Shown here in pieces: positions 36,066-46,955 of a DNA stretch of 64,000 nt; position 1 is the first letter of the stretch; the number at the start of each line of letters is the position of its first letter. Position numbers and translations under genes: made by a program. The stretch comes from Phorcus lineatus (taxonomy: Eukaryota; Mollusca; Gastropoda; Trochida; Trochidae). The stretch covers positions 37,509,194 to 37,573,193 of the forward strand of contig OV121086.1 of NCBI GenBank assembly GCA_921293015.1. The letters are read 5' to 3'. Below the pieces are notes generated by a model, which saw nothing but the letters and a program-made list of their open reading frames with translations, made no database searches and had not been told where the DNA came from.

Positions 36066-36535
36066 TGACACAGACAATGTTTTTGGATTTTTCATGTTCC
36101 TTAAATAAGAGCAAAAATACCATATTGTCCTCAATTAAGTTCCAATCGCCTACCTAACTCGCAACTTTATCTCTAAATTTCCCAAATTGTGCTGTTTTTA
36201 TGTTTTCAATGAAATGAAAAATGGCCATATTAATGTCAGGAGGTCGAAATTCGGCGTACATTTTACATGTATATTAGTTAAAAGTCATAATTAATACTAC
36301 CAATCCATATTTACATTTGTGACTGCTGTAAATAAGTTTCCAAAATTACGTTTGAGTCATTGACGCGCGTCATTGTCCGGTTTTCGATCACAAATCGAGA
36401 CTTGAACCTGTTTTTTGTCACTATAGTGAACTAAAAAGCACTGAGGTGCTGATTTATTGAAACAACCACCACTTCTTGTTAAAATAACACCATTTACGAA
36501 GTTTGGCATATTTCACTCCAACAACATACTCTAAA
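36066..36535 (-). repeat. diverged relative of MITE family M1
   Basis: TTAAAGTGACACAGACAATG near the left edge looks like a TTAA-type end. The body holds AAAATTACGTTTGAGTCATT, GACGCGCGTCA and TTGTCCGGTTTTCGATCACA, then CACTCCAACAACATACTCT, in the order of reverse-oriented M1. Its right terminal repeat is not recognisable. Minisatellite-like sequence (GGATTAGCAACAAATG) resumes near 36539. Confidence 0.55.
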
Positions 36536-37590
36536 GAAAAGGATTAGCAACAAATGAAGGAAAAATAATGTACGCAGTAACTATCTGTGATTATTAAGGA
36601 AAATATATGTAGGTTGTGTTTTAACAAAGTAATGATTGATAATTTCTGTGAAATTGAAAATCAACTGTTCGTCGTTGAAGTCTGCAAAGTTTTCACTATT
36701 TCGTCTTCTTTTCCAGAACCATTGACTCAGGTAGAATGAGAATCAGGTAGATTTGTAGATAAGGGCCTGTTGTCAACTTTGATTTCACATTTTTTAATCA
36801 AAGTGTTTCAAGTCAATACAGCCATTTTGGGGTGAGGTCAATATACTATAAAGTTGACTTTCATGTGACTGGCTCTCACCTTTACGTTAGAATATGGTTC
36901 TATATTAGAAACAGTATGAAGATGGTTCTTACCTGGCACAAGATATATTGTTATTTTGTATTAGAAACTGACAATTCTGATTTCAAGAGCCCATTAGGAT
37001 TAATGCAATACATAAACGAAAATGTGTGCCTTTAGGATTAATACTGAATTTGAAACTGACCATTCTGATTTCAAGAGCCCAATATGATTAATTAATGCAA
37101 TACTTAAAGAAAAATGGGTGCCTTTTGGATTACTACTGAATTCATGATCATATTTCTGAGCGTTTCAGAAATAGAAGTTCAAAATGAGACTTCTTATTCA
37201 TGTGATGTTACCATTTCACTCGAACTTAAGATTTATGGCATAACTTGTAATGTCAGTTGCAATAATAACCATTTAACATCTGAAAAGTTACAAGAAATAG
37301 CATCTTGAATAAACTTACAGTCAATGTATCATGTAGTGTTAAAGTTTATTACAATTTAGTATCTAGTCGAAAGAAAGATAGTAATTGCTGTATATATAGG
37401 AAACTGAAATCTATTTTTTAGGAGTGAGCAAAAAAACCAAATAGTTTTATACTTTATTTTTAAAAATATTTGTTACATAGGTCACATGCATCATTTCATT
37501 AAGCTTTCGGTTAAAGATCCCGTAGCTGCAGTCCAAACATCAATTTCCAAGCACAAGATTTTCATCACTAGGAAATGGGTAATCATCCAT
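36536..37590. repeat. non-coding DNA with an 88-bp tandem duplication
   Basis: An R1 piece lies near 36670-36745 (AAAGTTTTCACTATTTCGTC). ATTCTGATTTCAAGAGCCC occurs at about 36973 and 37061 within a diverged tandem duplication spanning about 36960-37140. TTTATT at 37453-37458 is a minus-strand AATAAA, probably for the gene that stops at 37591. Confidence 0.55.
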
Positions 37591-40500
37591 TCATTGGAGA
37601 ATCTTGTTTTTCTCAACATCTGTCATATTTTTCGGTCCATGGTCCAAGTCCAATGCCAGATGCCCTGGAATGCATAATCATTAAATATGAAATATGAAAC
37701 AATTTGCCTCTGTAGTTCATGGGGCTAAAAAGTAATTTGAAATGTTATATAGAAAATAGTATTGTTGGCTCTGAAGCTCATCAGGCATTTGATGACTAAC
37801 GTTTCTGACGATAAAGCATTGTCTTGGCAGTTGCTATTTTGCTTCTAACCAATTTATAATTCATAACTGTTAGATACATCAAAACTTAAACACTTATATC
37901 ATTACAGCAAGGTTTTTAGAGCGACTATAAATCAAATATGTGAAGATAAATGTCAATCAATCACTCCAAAAGAGGTAATTCTTACTTCGCAAAATAAAGG
38001 ATTCACTAAGTAACATGATGAAATTTTGTTAGGTTCTTATAAATGTATTTTCTCTTAAATGGTGCACATTCAGGGGAGGGGGTGGAGATGAGATAATGTC
38101 GGAATGGGCTCGTGTAATTTCAGATTGGTGGTCCCAAAGGGGGGGGGGGTCAGAACATGGAATAAGGATGTTCATAAATGATATCTTGTTGATTTTAAGC
38201 ATGTTTTAAATGCTTTTATTACTTACAAAAAGTATTTTCACAAGCCATAAGAGAGCAAATATTTAAGAGTGTGGCAATTAGTCAAAATTTAGTTACAGCA
38301 CTAATTTTTATAAAATTGAGATTCCAAAGTAAATTTTTTAATCGCAATGAAAAGCAGAAACGTACTCATTAATAGATGAACCTGTATAAAAAAGAGCAAT
38401 ATGCTACAAAATTGCATCAAGTGATGATAAGTACTATAAAAACTCAACACCGCAAAATGAAACACTGAATACACAATCCTGTTACTGTGCATGCGGAATA
38501 ATCAAAGTACAGTAAAAATTCGTTTAACATGGAACTCAGCCGCATGTTAAAAAGTAATTTTGAGTAAAAGAATTAAAAATTCAATATGAGCAGGTAAAAT
38601 AAAAAACTGATTATGAATTTGACAAGAAATCACCCTCCGTGAGGACATTTGCAAAATATCTTGTATAGCTTCCATTTTTTTAATGAGCATGCCTAGTAAC
38701 ATTGTTATCAAGCATATCAAGTGTTTCATTTTACGTTATCATTTGTTTAAAAGTGCTTATCATTGCTTGATTGATGCTATTTTGTAGCTTTTCATTGGTT
38801 AAACTGTGATGCGGTATTGTCTGATGATGTGATTTTTTTCTTTGGTAGTCCTGGGAAATATCCATCATGTTGTTGCTTTAAAGTCATTTTTAAAAATCTT
38901 TTGCTTGTTATCATTTGAAATAAATTGCACTCTGCTTTGTACCTGCCTGAAAATCATCGATTTGTTTCTTCATAGTGTCGTGTGGAGCTGAGACCAGCTG
39001 GCATAGACTCTGCATCATGTTCTTGTCACCCCCACACATCATGTCACCTGGCGACCATAAAGATTATACATTCTCTTAGGCAATATTTTCCATCATCAAA
39101 TACAAATGATTAAACAATTCAAGAATTTGTTACAGAGAATGTTTTTGGAGTGAAATATGTCAAACATTGTAAATTATTTTATTGTGTGAAGAACTTATCA
39201 TTGTTGAAAAGTATCATTTCAATGCTTATTAGAGACATAGAGACACTATAAAGGAATAAAGTTGCATTTTGTAAAGAATAGTGGCATTTGGTCTGTAGCT
39301 CATTTGGCTATCTATTATATATTTTATGAATGGTCACAAGGTCACCATTTGAGCTGCCAAAGGATAAACAAATCCCTTTTTTATAATCCTCATCAGCTTA
39401 AGTGTCTATACATTATATTTTAGCTTTCCAGGCGTTATTCCTGAAATGGAGACAAAAAAAGTTTTAATGGTGGGGCCCTCATTAGGGCTCACAGGGTCAA
39501 CAAATCTTTACATTAGAATATCCATTAGCTAGTCACTTTTAGACCCATTGCTTCTGGAGAAGAATATTTAAATAGGTTTTAAGGTCCATAAAGGGTCACA
39601 GGGTAACCAAATCAAACATAAACCTCCCCGTCAGCTAAGGAGTCTTTTCACAAGGTAATAGCTTTCTAGGTCTCATGCTCCACAAAAAGAACATGAAAAT
39701 AGGTTTTTAGGCTGTGGCCCCAACAGTTCTTTACTGCTGATAAAGTTGCCAAGCCTCTGACGAGATTCGAACAACAGACCTATGATCCAAAGCAGACCAC
39801 TCTGCAAGTGACTGTTATCCAGCCCCCTATTTGTCAAGGAGTCTCTATACAAGGTTTCAGTTCTCATGAGTCAATGGTTCTCGAGATTAGATGACATAAT
39901 GAAAAGTTAACAGATGGACGTTGGATGACATGCAATGCCATAAGTCAATCGGACCTTGCCAGGGCCTGTATTTTTTAAGCTCTCTTAGTGCTAAGACAGT
40001 CGTAAGTACCATACATTAACATTGGCCTACGACGATTTTAACGCTTAGAGACTTCGATAATCTAGAACCAGATGAATTAAATAAAGGATATTGAACCATG
40101 ACTGGTGAGCACCAATGAGTAACACATTATTTAAAAAACTCATCTATAGCAAAAAAAAAGGTCAGATGTTGATTGGTTACCCTGTGACCAACCCTTTTAG
40201 ACTTGTGGTTAACCCGAAACAACTACTCCGTTTTATTTCATTGCTCTTGACACATGAGGTCAGCGTGAGATTACATTTTGTGAGACAGAGATTAACAAAT
40301 AAAATAATTCAATGAGAAGTGTTGTATCTATCTTATGATTGGTGCTACAGTCCACAGAAATTGCTATTCGATAACAGTCAGCATGTGATCATAGCCCTAA
40401 ACAGGATTAACAGTCCTAAACAGGGTTAACAGTCCTAAAGTTTCACTCCACTCCTGCCATGCTTTAAAGAATGATGAACTAAATCTACTAATCTTGGTCT

Positions 40501-43500
40501 TCATTCAACAAAGATATTGATAATATCATAACTTTTTTAGCTTTCTAGCCTGATGAGAAAAGATGATGAAGATGTAAGGACAGACACCCTATCACATTTC
40601 AGGTTTGAGGTGAAGCAGTTCTGGAGGAGAGGTTAAAAATGTGAAAAGTTTATGGTTGCTGGTTAGTCCCATAAGCCCATCTGACCTTTCACGTCTGATG
40701 AGCCAATACAGATGCATTTTCAATATATATATACCTAAGTTATATAAATATAATACAAATATATATTTATGTTTCATTGAGAACCTTTTTGGAAAAACAT
40801 ACAGATTTTAGTTATATGAAAGATTACTCTGTAATTTATTCCCTAGTAATCTCTGTGAAAAGAAGAGCAATTTATTGGTTAGAAACACCAAATCCAACCT
40901 TTTGTAAACAAAGTTTGTTGTGCAATCTGCACTGTTAGTTTGATTTTTAGTGTCTAAATTGTACTTCAAACATTGTTTTGACAGCACAATTTCTTCTGAG
41001 ATGTCAGAGGTGAGTCGGAGATGTAACAGTATTTGATTTGACATAAATAAGGAAAGCACATATCTAGCAAATTTTCACCACTTTTGGAGTTTGAAAGAGT
41101 TGCAAGGTTAATGTGGAAAGAAATGACTTGAGTGCCTAAGCCTATGAGGGGAGAGAATGAAGCAGTACTTGTTACCGAAAAAGAAAGTTTGATGATGGAC
41201 ACCCTGCCGCATCAGTAGATGGGAATCAAGATCTACTGTACAAGCTTTTCTCTCTAAAAAAAACAATAGGTTAATCTACAATTTGGACTTCCCATGCAAT
41301 CTGGTTTTTGAGTAGTTTAAACCACTATAAATTGAACCCCCTGCCGTGCCAAAATATTTGAAGGACATGGAAATTTGCAAATCTTAATCTCCATCCTATA
41401 AAGATGATAATCTTACTATTTTAGATTCTAATCATTACTGGTTTCTGAAAACAAGTCAAAAGAAGGTTTAAAGGAAAATTGTCTGGTCTTTTTGACTTGA
41501 GCTAAAGTTATATTTAATTGGTAAATTTTAACACACACAAAATTTCACAAACCACATTTTGAAGGCATCCAGGCTAACAGAAGGCAATTTGCAACAGCTA
41601 TCTTTTTTCTGAAAAAGATAATTAAAATATGAAGAGATAGTACAATTTCAGGAAGCATTTATTCCCTTCAAAATCTAAATGCACAGCATTAAACTATATA
41701 GGCAAGCATCAATTGGTTCACTGACTTTGCTAATTTGTGACAGTTAATGATATATTCCTGCAACATGAACAGTAAGTATCATCTTCTAATATATGCATGT
41801 AAATATTTGTGACAAACTTTTAGATACAGGAAATAAGCATACGAATTACAAGCAAACTGTGAGAAATAATTGTTCACTTGTCAAAGTTTATCAATTTTTA
41901 AAAAATTTATTTTTAATTGAGATAGTCTTTGATCAAATATGTTACTCGGAAAGTACCACCTCATCTCAAAGGTCTGGTGACAATAAAGGAAACACACTTC
42001 AAGTATCAAGTGTCACTTATATGCATATGAATGAGAAAATGTAGTCCTGCTTCATGACTGTTTATTAAATAGGAGTTCTCAGTCAGCAAGTCTAGATTTG
42101 ACTACATACATCTATTAAGAGCCCAAAGAAAAAAATCAAATGGATGAAGGAACAGTGACTTATTAAAATATTTCGAAGACTAAATTTTAGTCCAGAGAAA
42201 ATGCATCAAGGTAAGTAATTTGATAATTTGAATAAGTCATATCATCAGCATACAGCCTACCTTTTGTTATGTGAATGTTTAGACATATTGTAATATTTAT
42301 ACATATTTTGCATAGAGGATGTGTATTTTGTTATTTTTATGTATAAACAAACAATGAAGGTAGTATTTTACGGTTAGATTCATGTTCTGGTTGGATATTT
42401 CTAAACCTTTTATCACTTTGTTACCTAAGAATATACAGTTCACATTGAACGTTGTAACACTTTAGTACTCTGATACTCAAAACATATTGCTTGAAGTAAA
42501 GATTTTTTTTCAGAATAGATGTACAATTTCCAACATTGGTGTACAATTATATTTTAACACTGTTAAGTGTACAAAATCGACAAAAGAGTACCAGTAGGCA
42601 GTAGACCTGTGTATCCTGGCCTTGGTGGCGAGACGATATATCCCGATTCTAGTTTTATTAGGCGATGATATATCATGGAATTATTGCCAAGGAACCTGTG
42701 AGACGATTATCATCACGATACAGTAGTCGCGATACAATACGTATCCCGATTCTCTACAGTTTATGAAAGAACTATAGATAGGACATAGAACAGTAATGTT
42801 AATCCTTTGATACTAAATTGTCATAGATATTACATGAAGGGAAGTCACAAAATTAGAGTGACTGTAAAATTACATATCTAATAATTAGTAATATCAGAAA
42901 TATCATGTAATTTCTCTTTCTGTTTCTGTTCTAATCACTGTTATCTCTGAAATAGAAGAAAAACCTTTCTAGCTTTTATAGTCATTTGTTTGAAAAAAAT
43001 TATGTTAACAGTATCAGGATATATTGTCTCTTATGGCGATACATCGATGTATTGTGGACCCTCACGATATAAATATTCTGATATATTGCCTAAACATGTT
43101 TTGAATCGATGAACTCGTATCGCGTAGTAGACGATGCAAACATCGATACTATCGATGAATCGTTACACCACTAGTAGGCAGCACTGCATCGGGTTGGGTA
43201 AATCCATTGAACAGGATAATTCAACGTGATTGGCCTATTAATGCATCCTATCCCAATTGAGATAATGTCTAAATATTTCAAAACTATAAATTTCTGCCAA
43301 AGTGTTCCGTGTAAACTTTTAGAGAGAGATTTGGCTTACAAAATAAACTTTTATGATGAAACTCAAAATCATAAAAACTTCTAGGATTTAATCCTTTTTA
43401 GAATTTAGAGTATTTGAAACAATCTCCTTCTAATTATTGGAAACTAATAGTAAAGCAAAGCATTTTCAAAAAATATCAATGACTTTTATCTTACTGACAT

Positions 43501-43942
43501 TTTGCAGCTAACAGACTAAATTTAAGAATACCGTAAATAAATCTTATTGAATATCAACACTCTTTTCCAATTATCCTTCTGAAATGAACCATACCTAATT
43601 AAAATCAGAAAATACATGACTACATACAGATTGGGATATGAAAAATAATCGAAAATTTAATATAATAGGCCACTCAGGATATAATGTCACGTTCAGTGGG
43701 TTTCCACAACCTGATTAAATTACAATATCTACATACGTACACCAAAGTCTGTACTGAAGTTAGTACCAGCTGCAATTATGAACCATTCCCTCAGTTCCTG
43801 AAAAATTGAATTATCAATACAGAATATCATGACATCTAGTAGCAGCAATAGTGTCTTTTTAGATGAAGATCTAGACTACTGTAAATTATTCAACAATATC
43901 CTACCTTTTTTTTAAACCATCTTCTTCGAGCGTATAAAACAT
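37591..43942 (-). CDS. predicted five-exon small-protein gene, unrecognised product
   Basis: Coding exons read on the minus strand. 43942-43905, directly after an AG: MFYTLEEDGLKK, donor AAG/GTAGGA. 43797-43743, after AATTTTTCAG: ELREWFIIAAGTNFSTDF + G, donor TTTG/GTGTAC. 39047-38943: DMMCGGDKNMMQSLCQLVSA then PHDTMKKQIDDFQA + G, donor GCAG/GTACAA. 37664-37591, after GCATTCCAG: HLALDLDHGPKNMTDVEKNK, ILQ and stop. Exons two to four join in phase. The first is off by one base at an 8-A run beside its donor, which could be an assembly homopolymer error. A non-coding exon with donor AGAG/GTAAGAAC ends at 44970, and minus-strand AATAAA lies at 37458-37453. The product would be about 90 hydrophilic residues; I do not recognise it. 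Introns hold R1, SINE and hAT copies. Confidence 0.5.
39290..39965 (-). repeat. non-coding repeat family R1, reverse copy
   Basis: AGCTAAGGAGTCTTTTCACA, AGGGTCACAGGGTAACC and CATTGCTTCTGGAGAAGAA are the reverse complement of R1 blocks at 29.7-30.1 kb. A SINE head interrupts it at 39722-39829. It lies in an intron of the gene at 37591-43942. A shorter R1 piece follows at about 40520-40720. Confidence 0.65.
39722..39829 (-). mobile_element. tRNA-derived SINE head inserted in R1
   Basis: On the minus strand it starts GGGGGCTGGATAACAGTCAC and carries a good box B, TGTTCGAATCTC. R1 sequence continues on both sides. The start matches the SINE at 16905-17150. Confidence 0.55.
40721..42592. other. 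intronic non-coding DNA
   Basis: A minus-strand acceptor at about 41609 (ATCTTTTTCAG) opens KKDSCCKLPSVSLDAFKMW, but its phase does not fit the flanking exons. Nothing else is recognised. Confidence 0.35.
42602..43173. mobile_element. hAT-like non-autonomous element
   Basis: An 8-bp duplication GTAGGCAG flanks it (42594-42601 and 43174-43181). The ends TAGACCTGTGTAT and, inverted, TAGTGGTGTAACGATTCATC are loosely matching. The TAG..GTGTAACGAT start with ATCGATG/CGATAC-rich subterminal sequence and the 8-bp target duplication fit hAT elements. No transposase frame is present. Confidence 0.6.
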
Positions 43943-44969
43943 CTTGATTATAAGTAATTGTAAGCAATGTTTAACAGTGAGGCATGGTGTTTTTGTGTAC
44001 ATTTTATTAATGGCTGTTATAAAAAAAAAATGTAACAAAATATTAGTGTCCACCTTGAATAATCAGCTGTCTAAATAATTGCGAAGTCAATTAATCACAA
44101 ATTATGGTAATAAAACCATGCATAATTTGCAATACAATTTTACCCTTTAAAAGACCTGTTTCAATGGGTCACCTGTTTTCGTGGTATTTACAAATGATGT
44201 CATTTCTCTCTAATCATGTACTGGTCATGGCCAGTTAGAAGTTACTATTTTATTGATCAGTTGTCCTTCATGAATCCAAGCAGGAAATGGTCAGTATTTC
44301 ATCAATCTAGAATCTACTCAACAATTCACTTCAGTGATGAAAATCAAATGAAATTTTATGCTTTTCACCTAATACTTTTTTTGGACAACATTTTATTTGA
44401 TTTATAAAAATATAATAATAATCGCTATAATAATAATTTTTTTCAAACAGTGTCTTCCTTTAATCCTATACATTAATTAATGTTATCCTGAATCACCTGA
44501 CAAAAGGGTTTAATCCCAGTCAAATTGAGAAATATGTGAAATTATAGAACGCTTATTTCTTATGTAATTTTGGCTGTTAAGGATTTTCCGGTGCAAAGAA
44601 AGCAAGTTATTAATTAAACAGTTAAACATTGCTTGTATTGCTCATACTAAATATATAGGTAATTGAAATGCGAGATATTTGGTGACTCTAGAAAGTTTTC
44701 TGATACCAAATATACACTGAGCAGACGAATGATTTCATTACTGGACCATTTATAGGCAATTTTAAGCTCAGACAAACATGTATTCTATCACTTTGTGATG
44801 TTCAAGATGGTTGTTACTATAAGCAATAATGCTAATGGAAGTGTATTTCTTAATACCACGGAAACAGGTTACACGAGGGTACGTATTTTTGGCAGATATT
44901 TCTGAATTCCTGGCCTTCTGAGGCTAAATGGCTGGTTACAACTTTAATAAGTCAGATGCATGTTCTTAC

Positions 44970-45120
44970 CTCTATTACTATGATCCACACTGCTCTCTTG
45001 TTGCAAGACGACCTTTTTCTATGTTACAACGACCATTGCGTAGATCAAGATTCCCCTTTCAATCCAACCGTCGTCGACCGCCTTTTTTAATGTAGTCGAG
45101 CGGATCTAAGCGATGGAAGG
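44970..45120 (-). other. inferred 5' untranslated exon of the 37.6-43.9 kb gene
   Basis: The donor AATAGAG/GTAAGAAC is a strong consensus. All three frames stop within the exon, and the upstream limit is estimated. CpG density is raised here (GGCGGTCGACGACGG on the minus strand), fitting a promoter. A minus-strand 101-residue frame (45392-45087) overlaps and is not recognised. Confidence 0.35.
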
Positions 45121-45799
45121 GTGAGTTCGCCAAAATGCATGACCTTTAGTAAGGTAAATAATTTAGTAATATTTTCACTATAAAAGACACTATATGAAAA
45201 GTAGAAGTCTAATTTACTAGAAATAAAGATTTTAGATCGAGATCTAAGCCTATATGCCATGAAATGACGTGACCTTGAAAGGTTTGGTCGCGGTCTACGT
45301 TGAACGTGATTGAATATCCGCGATAACCACATTTTTATCTTCACGAAAAAAGAGTACGATTCAAGAACGATAACTCCATTTTGACCTAACATATTTCAGA
45401 GTGGCGAATATGGAAATATATTAAAAAAATTCTGAAATGGGATGCGTAAAATAAGTTTAATTGATTAACGAGTTATCAGAAATTGATACTATATTACAGT
45501 TAATCTACAGTGCGTGCAAATAACGATGACATATTTGACCTTAATTGTACCCATTATCTAACATGTTACTTGTCGATCACATTTTTTTAATTCAAGAATG
45601 GCAACAGTTATTCTTGGATTGTGACAGTTTTTAAAACTTTTTATTCGCTGCAAACATGCTGTATGCAACACTATGAATGGAACTCAATCAAATATGGGCT
45701 ACAAAGATACTGAGTCCGACGTTGGTTAACGCTTCCTCAAGCACTAACGCTAAACGTAAAGATACAGTTATGACATTACAAGTTACCGCTTTATTGTAG

Positions 45800-45880
45800 G
45801 GTAACTTCGTATCCTAGCGTATAGGGATACAATCTGGTGACGTTTGAAGCGGTTAACTTGAACATATCCCATATCCCTTT
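45800..45880 (-). repeat. short repeat S1, copy 2
   Basis: The reverse complement of the repeat at 21394-21475: AATCTGGTGACGTTTGAAGC, GGTTAACTTGAACATATCCC. Confidence 0.55.
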
Positions 45881-45904
45881 TAGGCCTTAACTCAGGGAGG
45901 ATCG

Positions 45905-46020
45905 GGACAAATAAAATATTGTTTACACATGTTGCCCAAGTGAAGCGGCCTGAATCATCTAGAGCCTTAATCATACCATATAGATGTTTTGGCAATCTAT
46001 TTTGAGGCATATTTAATAAA
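45905..46020 (-). mobile_element. LINE ORF2 fragment (second family)
   Basis: Minus-strand NRLPKHLYGMIKALDDSGRF followed by TWATCVNNILF resembles the segment just before YGFGYAW in the other LINE copies (compare LKRLDNSGDVNWSSSVSQLL at 63354). The similarity stops abruptly where S1-associated sequence begins. Confidence 0.55.
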
Positions 46021-46312
46021 TGAAACCAAAATTTTATAACTTTTGATTTAATGGAATAATAGTATTATGAAAATCAAATTATCAATAAAAGGTAATATAC
46101 ATACTCGTCAACCCGAATGTGACAAGTGTTTGTTTGAACGTCCAGTCTTTCTTTTGACGTTTGGAATCTTGATATTGATTAACATAGAAAGGGACAGTAG
46201 CAAATATTCTCACAGATTCTTTAATTATTTAATGGTAATTAATCAAATATCAAGGAAATGGTTTGACCAAGATATGTACATATATCTTTTATGTAATTCA
46301 TCTAAATTTTAA

Positions 46313-46554
46313 AGAGACAGCATCACGATTTTTTAGAAATTTCTTTTCAAATTTCCACAAATAAACAATAGTTTATACTCATTGTAGTATTGCCTGACGG
46401 TCTGAACATCTCAACTCGATGACCAGTAGTCAAAGAGGAAAAAATCAAGTATGAAGCAATTACACCTGAAGACCTTTTAAGAATTGCAACTGGAAACCTG
46501 TATATTTGTTTTCCCGAGCTCATTTTAAACACCTTAAAATCGTGCAACTGTCCC
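46313..46554. mobile_element. TTAA-type MITE, family M3
   Basis: A 242-bp element with ends AGAGACAGCATCACGATTTT and, inverted, AGGGACAGTTGCACGATTTT. TTAA precedes it (46309-46312); the right side is TTCAA, a decayed TTAA. It contains no coding sequence. Confidence 0.7.
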
Positions 46555-46889
46555 TTTCAACAATCCAACTCAACACCAACAAAGATCTAAAGTTTTCAAG
46601 AAAGATAGAAAATTAAAAGACGTTGACTTTAATATGTTATTTTGCAATTAATGATTGTTTTCTGGTTTGTTGTGTACATTTCGATGTCCAAATATTCTAC
46701 AGAGAAGATTGCGTGACAGGTCTTACGATGCCGTATAAATCTAAATGTTATTTCAGATGGCATTATTGATACTATACACATAACACAAGTACACAAATAA
46801 TGATTGAGATGACATGACATGTGTACAAACTTGTCGACTCTTTTTACAGAAGAATGTTAAGCAAAGTTAAACATTGATAAGTTTGAATT
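46555..46889. other. non-coding spacer
   Basis: Nothing recognised. Confidence 0.4.
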
Positions 46890-46895
46890 TTTATT
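46890..46895 (-). terminator. polyadenylation signal AATAAA
   Basis: TTTATT on the plus strand, AATAAA on the minus strand, 61 bp after the stop codon of the TRIM-like gene. Confidence 0.55.
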
Positions 46896-46955
46896 TCGTC
46901 TTGAGTGCGTTTTGTCGGAAATTAATCTCAGCATCACCCTATTTGCATGACACTT

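Noticed and set aside
45087-45392. 101-residue minus frame with a true ATG
   Set aside because: No family, and it overlaps the probable promoter and 5' exon of the 37.6-43.9 kb gene. It could be real but cannot be supported.
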